Source of the DNA: CAVZLD01 sp964522605
GTDB lineage: Bacteria > Planctomycetota > Planctomycetia > Pirellulales > Pirellulaceae
Assembly (NCBI GenBank): GCA_964522605.1
Contig: CAZFWV010000100.1
Location: 1-19,851, forward strand
Direction of reading: 5' to 3'
DNA: 19,851 nt
The notes below the pieces were generated by a model. It did not search any database. It was not told the origin of the DNA and worked only from the letters and a program-made list of their open reading frames with translations. Positions 1-7,138 of the stretch are shown piece after piece. Positions within the stretch are counted from its first letter, which is position 1, and every line of letters starts with the position of its first letter. The translations under genes and the position numbers were made by a program.

Positions 1-9
1 TGCGGCCCG

Positions 10-28
10 ACTCTCCCAGAGGGAGAGT
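10..28. repeat. Short perfect hairpin (8-bp arms, 3-nt loop)
   Basis: ACTCTCCC and GGGAGAGT are perfect reverse complements separated by AGA. The hairpin lies about 100 bp beyond the stop codon of the MoxR gene, which is on the minus strand. No T-run follows on either strand, so a classical intrinsic terminator is not supported; a short intergenic palindrome is the safer description. The stretch from 29 to 132 shows only a weak CGTCC/GGACG stem around 76-95 and no gene. Confidence 0.5.
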
Positions 29-132
29 GAATTCGGTTCGTAAACGCCTGCAAGAACAACACTGATAAAATGCACGTCCTCTGAGCGAGGGACGAAAAGG
101 GATCAAACCCGCCGTTCACCGGATCGCCCCAA

Positions 133-1143
133 TCACCCGGTTCCGACCGGGGCGCGGTCGACGGATTGGAGGACCTGGTCAATCACGTCGTCGGGGCGCA
201 CATTCTCCGCCTGGCCCTCAAAATTCAGGATCAACCGATGTCGCAGCACGGGATGAGCGACCTGTCGCAGGTCTTCGCGGGCAACGTGGTATCGCTGATC
301 CAGAATCGCGCGGATCTTCCCGGCCAGGATCAGCGCCTGGGCACCACGCGGGCTGGAGCCATAACGGACAAATCGCCGAGTTGCCTCGGGTGCTTCGCCG
401 TGTTCCGGATGCGTGGCCAGCACCAGCGCGATCCCATACTGGCGGATCGGATCCGCGATCGGGATCCGCCGCGCCAGGCGCGACATTTCCAGAATCCGCT
501 GGGCCTCCAGGCAGGCCTGCACCCTCGGGGTCTCGACTTCCGTAGTCCGATCGAGAATCGTTTCAATCTGTTGCGTCGTCGGAAACCGCACCAGCAGCTT
601 AAAAAAGAACCGATCCAGTTGGGCCTCGGGCAAGGGATACGTGCCTTCCATCTCCAACGGATTCTGCGTCGCCATCACGAAGAACAGTCCGTCCAGTGCG
701 TAGCGTGTCCCGGCGACGGTGACCGCATGTTCCTGCATGGCCTCCAACAACGCCGACTGGGTCTTGGGTGTCGCGCGATTGATTTCGTCGGCCAGGACGA
801 CATTGGCGAACAAAGGCCCGCGCTGAAATTCGAAGCGGCGATGCCCCTCGTTGGCCTCCAGCATCACATTCGTCCCGATCAGATCGGCGGGCATCAAGTC
901 GGGAGTGAACTGGATACGGGAGAAACTGCTGTGCAGCGTCTCCGCGAGGGTCCGGACGAGCAGGGTCTTGCCAAGTCCCGGGACTCCTTCGAGCAACACA
1001 TGCCCGCCGGCAATCAAGGCGATCAGTGTCGACTCGACGATTTCATCCTGACCGACGACGACTTTCCCGATCTCACTGCGCAGCGTATCAAAGTCCGCGC
1101 GGAACTGGTCGAGTTGATCTTTCAGCAGTTGTTCATCTGTCAC
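133..1143 (-). CDS. MoxR-family AAA+ ATPase
   Basis: A MoxR-type AAA+ ATPase, a cytoplasmic chaperone-like enzyme thought to help activate or assemble partner proteins, often encoded beside DUF58 and von Willebrand (VWA) domain proteins. Counting from the longest possible start (TTG at 1182, 349 aa), Walker A GVPGLGKT is at 66-73, Walker B VVLADEIN at 128-135, and the family signature EMEGTYPLPEAQLDRF at about 178-193. A C-terminal lid helical domain follows. I prefer the GTG at 1143 (336 aa) because GAAGAG lies 7 nt upstream and the TTG has no visible ribosome-binding site; the start remains uncertain. Any partner genes would lie downstream, beyond the left edge of the window. The family is certain, the substrate is not known. 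Confidence 0.93.
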   Translation of the reverse strand: MTDEQLLKDQLDQFRADFDTLRSEIGKVVVGQDEIVESTLIALIAGGHVLLEGVPGLGKTLLVRTLAETLHSSFSRIQFTPDLMPADLIGTNVMLEANEGHRRFEFQRGPLFANVVLADEINRATPKTQSALLEAMQEHAVTVAGTRYALDGLFFVMATQNPLEMEGTYPLPEAQLDRFFFKLLVRFPTTQQIETILDRTTEVETPRVQACLEAQRILEMSRLARRIPIADPIRQYGIALVLATHPEHGEAPEATRRFVRYGSSPRGAQALILAGKIRAILDQRYHVAREDLRQVAHPVLRHRLILNFEGQAENVRPDDVIDQVLQSVDRAPVGTG

Positions 1144-1240
1144 GGAGGAACTCTTCTTCGCGTGAGGCGAGGCAGTACGCAACGTCGTGGAGGGGGTCGC
1201 TTAGCGATGACTCAAGAATAACTTCGTTGTTTTCCAACGA

Positions 1241-1326
<86 letters not shown>

Positions 1327-1356
1327 CAAATGCCGAAGTTGTTCTTGCGTCATCCG

Positions 1357-4125
1357 TTAGCTGCGCGTCTTGGTCGAGGTGGATTTCTTCGACGAAGCGG
1401 ATTTCTTCGCCTTCTTGGCGGTTTTCTTCTTCGCCGTTTTCTTGGTCGGTGACTTCTTTGTGGTCGTTTTCTTGGGCGAGGCCTTCTTGGCGGTTTTCTT
1501 TGTTGAGGCCGCCTTCTTCTTTTTCGCCGGCCCGCTGGCGGCCCGTTCTGCCAACCATTGTAACGCCATTTCCAGCGTAACTTGAGTGGGCTCAACCCCC
1601 TTGGGCAAAGAGGCGTTCGTCACGCCATCGGTGACGTACGGTCCGTACCGGCCGGCCAACAGCTTGACTGGCGACTGCGTAACCGGTGAATCCCCCATGA
1701 TCTTGAGGGGCTCACGCGGAGCCGCTCGACCACGCCCTGTCGTTTTCGGCTGCGCCAACAGTTCTACCGCCTCGGCCAACGTGATCTCGAGCGGAGACAA
1801 GCTTGCCGGCAGAGACCGCGTTTCGTCGCCGCATTTGATGTAGGGACCGTAGCGTCCGTTGTACGCAACAATGGGCTGCTGCTGGTCCGGGTGAACCCCT
1901 ACCGTCCGGGGCAAGGCGAGCAACTTCAGCGCGACCTCCAGGGTCACATCCTGGGGCTGCATCCCTTTCAACAGGGACGCATTCCGCGGTTTCTCGTCCT
2001 CGTCGGCAACGCCCAGCTGTACGTACGGCCCGAACCGCCCCTGCTTCACGTAGACCGGCCTTCCCGTCTCCGGACACACACCCAACGGCTCATCCTCCCG
2101 AGAAGCGTGTTCCAGCAACTCCATCGCGCGATCGAGCGTGAGTTCGTCCGGCGCCAGGCCCGCCGGCAGACTGGCTTTCCGTTCACCATGCTCGAGGAAC
2201 GGACCGTACTTCCCGACGCGCAAATGGACCGGCTCGCCGTCGTCGGGCGTCCCCACCAGAAACCGGCCGGTCAGCCGGGGATCAATCTCTTTTTCTTTGT
2301 GCTCCAAATGCCGCTTTAAACCGGGCGTTCCGTCACCATAGTAGAACTCGTGCAGATAGCGCACATGCTCGGCCTCGCGCCGGCTGATCGCATCCAGCAA
2401 ATCCTCCATCTGCGCCGTGAATTCGTAATTCACCAGTGACGGCAGATGATCTTCCAAGAGTCGCACGACGGAAAAGGCAGTCCAACTCGGGACCAGTGCG
2501 TTGCCTTTCTTGAAGACGTAGTCACGGGCCTGAATCGTCTCAATGATCGTTGCGTAGGTACTCGGGCGACCAATGCCCTTTTCTTCCAACGTTCGCGTGA
2601 GCGTCGCTTCGGTGTAGCGAGGTGGAGGCTGCGTCGTATGCTCTTTGGAATCTACCGTGCGACAATCCAGGTTTTCTCCTTCCTCGACGGGAGGCAGCAG
2701 CGTCTCGCGATCTTCCGAGTCTCCGTTGTTGGATGCGTCGCGACCGTTCGCGTCGTCCTTACCTTCGACATACGCGCGCAAGAACCCATCGAAGTCGATC
2801 GTCGTTCCGCTCGCCTGAAAGGTAGCCCCGGAACCCTCCACGGTGATCGTACTGCGTCTTTTCCGCGCATCGGCCATCTGACTGGCAATCGTGCGCTTCC
2901 AGATCAAATCGTACAGTTTGAATTCATCGGCCTTCAACCGATGCTTCAAGGACGGGGGCGAAGGAAAGTCCGTGCCCGCCGGTCGAATCGCCTCGTGGGC
3001 CTCTTGCGCGTTCTTGACTTTCGACGAGTAGATTCGGGGTGATGGATAGAGGTATTCGGCACCGTACTCACTCTGCACCAACTGCCGAGCCGCCTTCACC
3101 GCGATCTCGGCCAACGTGGTTGAGTCGGTTCGCATGTAGGTAATGAAACCGTTCTCGTACAGACTCTGCGCCGCATTCATGGTTCGCCGCGCGGTAAAGC
3201 CGAGTTTTCGATTGGCCTCCTGCTGTAATGTACTGGTTGTGAAGGGAGCCTTCGGCTTCTCGGTGAATGGTTTCACCTCAAGCTTGCGCACCTGGAACTC
3301 CGTACCGCGCAGCCGATTCGCGAGTTCCCGCGCCCCGGCTTCATCCAGCAACAGGAGCGACGAGTCCTTCAACTTGCCGGTCGTCGCATCGAAATCCTTC
3401 GCGCGCGGAATGCGACGACCATCCACCGAGATCAGGACCGCGGCAAAGGACTGGCCGTTTTTCTTGTCGAAAACGCCCTGCAAGTCCCAGTAGGTCGCTG
3501 CAACGTGCGCCATTCGTTCTCGTTCACGATCGACAATCAGTCGAACCGCAACGCTCTGGACTCGGCCGGCAGACAATCCCGGACCGACTTTCTTCCACAG
3601 AAGCTGCGACACGTCATAGCCGTACAGTCGATCGAGAATGCGACGCGTCTCCTGCGCTCGCACCAAACCCTCGTCGATCTCTCGCGGATGGGCGAGCGCT
3701 TCCGCAATGGCCGGACGCGTGATTTCATGGAACACCAGTCGGCGGACCGGCACCTTCGGTTTGAGCAACTCGCACAGATGCCAACTGATCGCCTCCCCCT
3801 CACGGTCCTCGTCCGTGGCCAGATACAGCGTGTCCGATTCTTTCAACGCCTTGCGCAGCTTGGTGACCTGTTGCCGTTTCCCGGCCGGCACGATGTAGAT
3901 TGGCCGGAAATCATCCTCCACATTCACACCCAAATAGGCCCAATCCTCCCGCTTAAACTCCTCCGGTACCTCCTTCGTCCCCTGCGGCAAGTCCCGGACA
4001 TGTCCGATACTAGCCTCGACCACGAAATCATCACCGAGGAATTTCGAGATCGTCCGCGCTTTGGCTGGCGATTCCACAATCACCAACGACTTCTGCTGCT
4101 TCCCGCCAGAGATCTTCTTTGCCAT
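1357..4125 (-). CDS. topA: DNA topoisomerase I (type IA)
   Basis: Relaxes negatively supercoiled DNA by cutting one strand through a 5'-phosphotyrosine link. The protein is 922 aa. The Toprim domain starts at about residue 12, with E18 in VIVESPAKA and the acidic triad D105-E106-D107 in ATDEDREG. The catalytic tyrosine is Y330 in FITYMRTDS. The cleavage-competent core runs to about 600. Instead of the Cys4 zinc ribbons of E. coli TopA, the C-terminus carries four Topo_C-type repeats built around G(R/K)(Y/F)GP(Y/F) at about 634-672, 690-738, 752-792 and 820-862. A lysine/threonine/serine tail at 866-922, rich in KK(T/A), resembles a histone H1 tail and probably adds nonspecific DNA binding. 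The ATG start matches the family; no strong ribosome-binding site is visible. The gene is transcribed toward the MoxR gene but separated from it by a palindromic repeat. Confidence 0.98.
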   Translation of the reverse strand: MAKKISGGKQQKSLVIVESPAKARTISKFLGDDFVVEASIGHVRDLPQGTKEVPEEFKREDWAYLGVNVEDDFRPIYIVPAGKRQQVTKLRKALKESDTLYLATDEDREGEAISWHLCELLKPKVPVRRLVFHEITRPAIAEALAHPREIDEGLVRAQETRRILDRLYGYDVSQLLWKKVGPGLSAGRVQSVAVRLIVDRERERMAHVAATYWDLQGVFDKKNGQSFAAVLISVDGRRIPRAKDFDATTGKLKDSSLLLLDEAGARELANRLRGTEFQVRKLEVKPFTEKPKAPFTTSTLQQEANRKLGFTARRTMNAAQSLYENGFITYMRTDSTTLAEIAVKAARQLVQSEYGAEYLYPSPRIYSSKVKNAQEAHEAIRPAGTDFPSPPSLKHRLKADEFKLYDLIWKRTIASQMADARKRRSTITVEGSGATFQASGTTIDFDGFLRAYVEGKDDANGRDASNNGDSEDRETLLPPVEEGENLDCRTVDSKEHTTQPPPRYTEATLTRTLEEKGIGRPSTYATIIETIQARDYVFKKGNALVPSWTAFSVVRLLEDHLPSLVNYEFTAQMEDLLDAISRREAEHVRYLHEFYYGDGTPGLKRHLEHKEKEIDPRLTGRFLVGTPDDGEPVHLRVGKYGPFLEHGERKASLPAGLAPDELTLDRAMELLEHASREDEPLGVCPETGRPVYVKQGRFGPYVQLGVADEDEKPRNASLLKGMQPQDVTLEVALKLLALPRTVGVHPDQQQPIVAYNGRYGPYIKCGDETRSLPASLSPLEITLAEAVELLAQPKTTGRGRAAPREPLKIMGDSPVTQSPVKLLAGRYGPYVTDGVTNASLPKGVEPTQVTLEMALQWLAERAASGPAKKKKAASTKKTAKKASPKKTTTKKSPTKKTAKKKTAKKAKKSASSKKSTSTKTRS

Positions 4126-4258
4126 GGTCCGATTCTGTTCTATTCGGGGCAGGCAACCACTGCAAATCTGGATAAGCCAGGTCAGCCAGATGAGTTTCTT
4201 TGTAGTCGGTTACCGTCGGTCCAACCGCACAGGCGGCGGGCCGACATGCCTTTTGGGA

Positions 4259-4286
4259 TTGAATTTACGTCATGTGAGCCTACAAT
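4259..4286 (+). promoter_or_regulatory. Candidate sigma-70-type promoter for the SurA/PpiD-like gene
   Basis: TTGAAT (4259-4264) and TACAAT (4281-4286) are separated by 16 nt, about 115 bp before the start codon at 4401. The fit to the consensus is fair but the spacing is one base short. It faces the candidate topA promoter just to its right, so one of the two may be spurious. Confidence 0.35.
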
Positions 4287-4321
4287 CGGCGGTCTTACCT
4301 CGGCCCTGTAGTGGCCCATGA

Positions 4322-4348
4322 ATAATATGGTCTTTGCCGGCTTGTCAA
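4322..4348 (-). promoter_or_regulatory. Candidate sigma-70-type promoter for topA
   Basis: On the minus strand a perfect TTGACA (4348-4343) is followed after 15 nt by TATTAT (4327-4322), about 200 bp upstream of the topA start at 4125. The two hexamers are good but the spacer is short. This is the best topA promoter candidate in the 275-bp gene-free interval 4126-4400. Confidence 0.4.
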
Positions 4349-4400
4349 GTCGGCACGTCGACCACCTGGGCCCCGCCGCAAGTTTACCCAGGGTGCCACT

Positions 4401-6935
4401 ATGTCGAACCCACTTGCCATTTTCCGCAAACATCAGAAGGTCTTGCTGGCCGTCTTTGGCGTCGCCTTGATGCTGGTTTTCACCGTTGGTGGAATCGTCA
4501 GCCAGTACATGGGGGCACCCGGTGGCTCCGGCGAAGACTCCGTCGTCGTCCGGATCGATTCGGGCGACCAGCTCGGATTGGAAAATCTGAAGGAATCGCA
4601 GATGCAGAATCTGCGGTACAGCCGGATTCTGCTGCAGAACTTCATGCGGAGTGTCAACTATCTGGCCGCGTCGCGGGGAGGCGAGCCGCGGCAGTGGCTG
4701 GGGGTGCCGATCGAGGATAACGAGCAGTCGCTGCTGCGGACCCTGCTGTTGTCGCGCAAAGCCTCCGAAATGGGAATCGTGGTGACCGATGAGTCCATTC
4801 GGCGGTACCTGCGGTCCTACAGCAGCGGGAAGATCGATGATCGCGAGTTTGGTGAATTGCTCAAGAGCGTCAGTCAGGGGCGCATCTCGCAGCCCCAATT
4901 TTTCGACGCGATGCGGAATGAGCTATTGGCCCTGCGCTTTTTAGAGTTGTTTTATCGGGGAATTGATCCCCTGCCCCCTGCCACCTCGTGGGACTACTTT
5001 CAGCGGCTCAACCGACAAGTTGCGATCGAAGCCGCTCCCTTCCCCGTGGCGAGTTATCTGTCGCAGGTTGGGGAACCGGGCGACGCGGAAGTCGCACAGC
5101 TCTACGAAGAAGGCAAAGACCGCTATCCGATGCCGAATTCGCCGGATCCTGGCTTCAAACAGCGAAAGAAAATCGCCCTGGAATATGTCAAGGCGGACCT
5201 GCAAACGTTTCTGGAGGAAGAGAAGCCCAAGATCTCGGACGCGGAAATCGCCGTCTACTACGAGGCGAACAAGCAGGAATTCCGAACGATCGGCAGCGCA
5301 CCGGGCAACCCCAGTCCGGGGGCATCGGCGACGGATGCCAACCTGCCATTCGACCTGTTGGAAGAAGAACCCTCCTCGGACGGTGTACCGACCGATCCGG
5401 CGGCTTCGACCGAGGATTCCGCGACCCCCGACGCAGCCGGTTCCGACGTCGTTCCCGAAACGGCGGATGATGCACCGGAATCGGACGCTCCGGCTCCGCA
5501 ACCACTGCAGGACGACCCCACCGACGAGGGTCCTAAAGTAAACGAGGCGCCTCCGGAAGATCTCCAGCTGGCCGACGAAGCAGACGAATTGACTGCCGGT
5601 GAACCTCAGCCCGTGGAGGATGAAATCGGCCCGCAGGCGGAAGAAGAACCGATCGACAACTCGGAAGCTGCTCCCGCTGAAGAAGCNNNNNNNNNNNNNN
5701 NNNNNNNNNNNNNNNNNNNNNNNNNNNNNNNNNNNNNNNNNNNNNNNNNNNNNNNNNNNNNNNNNNNNNNNNNNNNNNNNNNNNNNGCTGAGGAGCCGAT
5801 GGGCAGCGACGAAACGGAGTCCGCCGAGCCCGATGCAACGACCGAAACGCCGGAGACCGAATCGGCGGCGTCGGAAGACGTTCCCGCTCCGGACGAAGAG
5901 ATGGAACTTGGCCCGCTGCCCGAGGCGGGCGGAGGGAATGTACCGGAGGAGCGTCCGGAGTTTCGTCCGTTGGAGGAGGTTGCGGACGAAATCCGCACTC
6001 GCCTGGCTCGACCGCGAGCGCGGGAGCGAATGGATTCGGCGATCAACGCCGTTCGGTCCAGCATGGGAGCGTACTACCGGAAGTATGTGGCTTGGAACTG
6101 GGCCCCCGAGGAAGACCGACAACCGCAACCGCCGCCCCCGGATTTGCAGGCGCTGGCGGCGGAGCACAACCTGACGGCAGGCAAGATTCCGCTCGTCGAC
6201 ATCCTGCAATTGCAGGAATCGGATCCCGTCACCGGCGAGCCACGATATGAAATCAGTCGTGCTTTTGACACGAGCTTCACCCCCTTCCCCCAACTACTCT
6301 TTGGGGGCAAGGACCTGCCGACCTACAAAGAGTCCATGATCCGTGGTGCCGTACTGGATACGGAGTTCATCTTTTGGGAAACCGACGAGGTGGACGAACG
6401 GACGCCGACGCTGGAGGAATGTCGCGGCGAAGTTGTCCGCGCTCTCAAGATGCAAAAAGCGCTCGAGGTCGCGTTAGAGGCGGCTCAAAAAGAGGCAGAG
6501 CGGGTGCGCAGCAGCGGGCTGTCGCTCGGCGCAGCGTTCCGAAACGACCCCAACCGCAAGGTGCTCGAAACCGCACCCTTTAGCTGGATGACACCGGCCA
6601 ATGTCCCGGGCTTGCCTCCAACCATCAGCCGCGTGACTGGGATTCAATACCCGGGCCCGGAGTTCATGCGTGAGGTCTTTCGGCTGCAGGTAGGTGAGGT
6701 CGGCGTGACGACAGACCGACCGAAGGAAACGGTTTACATCGTCGCGGTGAAGTCCGAGAACACGGATCAAGAAAAGCTCCGCACCGCCTACATGCGTTCC
6801 GGAGTCACCGGCGACATCCGACAACTCTCCCAACTCGAAAACCGCGAACTGTTGAGCGAGTGGTACGAAAACTTCGAGAACGAGTTGGGAATCAAATGGG
6901 AACGCGATCCGCGTCCCGACAGTCGTCTGCAGTAG
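4401..6935 (+). CDS. Membrane-anchored SurA/PpiD-like chaperone, interrupted by an assembly gap
   Basis: Probably a periplasmic-side folding factor of the SurA/PpiD type. A short cytoplasmic N-terminus (FRKHQK) is followed by one transmembrane helix at about 13-34, as in PpiD. A helical SurA_N/PpiD_N-like region follows to about residue 295. A very acidic, Pro/Ala/Glu/Asp-rich linker spans about 297-518. A C-terminal region (about 519-844) has PpiD-like helical and strand segments, but I do not see a clear parvulin isomerase motif, so enzymatic activity is doubtful. Exactly 100 Ns (5687-5786) fall in the linker, so the 844-aa length and the frame across the gap are nominal; the same reading frame is open and similar in composition on both sides. 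The ATG at 4401 has AGGGTG upstream. The gene stands alone, divergent from topA. Confidence 0.82.
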   Translation: MSNPLAIFRKHQKVLLAVFGVALMLVFTVGGIVSQYMGAPGGSGEDSVVVRIDSGDQLGLENLKESQMQNLRYSRILLQNFMRSVNYLAASRGGEPRQWLGVPIEDNEQSLLRTLLLSRKASEMGIVVTDESIRRYLRSYSSGKIDDREFGELLKSVSQGRISQPQFFDAMRNELLALRFLELFYRGIDPLPPATSWDYFQRLNRQVAIEAAPFPVASYLSQVGEPGDAEVAQLYEEGKDRYPMPNSPDPGFKQRKKIALEYVKADLQTFLEEEKPKISDAEIAVYYEANKQEFRTIGSAPGNPSPGASATDANLPFDLLEEEPSSDGVPTDPAASTEDSATPDAAGSDVVPETADDAPESDAPAPQPLQDDPTDEGPKVNEAPPEDLQLADEADELTAGEPQPVEDEIGPQAEEEPIDNSEAAPAEEXXXXXXXXXXXXXXXXXXXXXXXXXXXXXXXXXXAEEPMGSDETESAEPDATTETPETESAASEDVPAPDEEMELGPLPEAGGGNVPEERPEFRPLEEVADEIRTRLARPRARERMDSAINAVRSSMGAYYRKYVAWNWAPEEDRQPQPPPPDLQALAAEHNLTAGKIPLVDILQLQESDPVTGEPRYEISRAFDTSFTPFPQLLFGGKDLPTYKESMIRGAVLDTEFIFWETDEVDERTPTLEECRGEVVRALKMQKALEVALEAAQKEAERVRSSGLSLGAAFRNDPNRKVLETAPFSWMTPANVPGLPPTISRVTGIQYPGPEFMREVFRLQVGEVGVTTDRPKETVYIVAVKSENTDQEKLRTAYMRSGVTGDIRQLSQLENRELLSEWYENFENELGIKWERDPRPDSRLQ
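5687..5786. other. Assembly gap (100 Ns)
   Basis: A run of exactly 100 N characters, the conventional size for a gap of unknown length. It interrupts the acidic linker of the SurA/PpiD-like gene. GAAGAAGC on the left and GCTGAGGAG on the right suggest repeated Ala-Glu-Glu codons that an assembler could not resolve. Confidence 0.99.
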
Positions 6936-6993
6936 GGCCGATCAGCCAAACTGCGTCGTATCCGATGCCAAGCGCCCGCGTGGACTTCAGGAG

Positions 6994-7089
6994 GAGAAGG
7001 AACCACGGATTCGACGGAGGAAAAACGGATCGGCACGGATCGATCCGCGGAGATCCGTCTTATCCGTTCGATCCGCGGTTGCTCTTCTC
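6994..7089. repeat. Long imperfect palindromic intergenic repeat
   Basis: The left arm GAGAAGGAACCACGGAT (6994-7010) and the right arm ATCCGCGGTTGCTCTTCTC (7071-7089) are imperfect inverted repeats. Inside them ACGGATC (7035-7041) pairs with GATCCGT (7052-7058), and CGGAT/ATCCG words recur. The element lies between the convergent SurA/PpiD-like gene and glgB, so it could act as a bidirectional transcript end. Intergenic elements of this kind, with inverted 'CCACGGAT' arms, are to my knowledge common in planctomycetes; that is recollection rather than something shown here. Confidence 0.65.
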
Positions 7090-7138
7090 ACGCGTCGGTT
7101 CCGCTCGACTCGTACGCAACAACCAAGGCGATCAGGCA

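Noticed and set aside
166..1221. 351-codon open frame on the plus strand opposite the MoxR gene
   Set aside because: The minus-strand frame has Walker A, Walker B and MoxR signatures; the plus-strand frame has none and unnatural composition.
1357..1530. Lysine-rich end of topA as a separate small histone-like gene
   Set aside because: It is in frame and continuous with the topoisomerase, with no start codon and ribosome-binding site of its own.
3505..4311. 268-codon open frame on the plus strand opposite the start of topA
   Set aside because: It covers the Toprim-coding part of topA in antisense and has no family features; its tail in the intergenic region lacks a ribosome-binding site.
4433..5541. 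Other open frames around the chaperone gene as possible frameshifted domains
   Set aside because: Their sequences are Arg/Pro/Ser-rich out-of-frame readings of the same codons, and the main frame is continuous up to the gap and after it.
4941..6293. 450-codon open frame on the minus strand opposite the SurA/PpiD-like gene
   Set aside because: It lies wholly antisense to a gene with a recognisable anchor and family-like ends, spans the N gap, is Arg/Phe/Gly-rich, and has no family motif. It is an effect of GC-rich codon composition.
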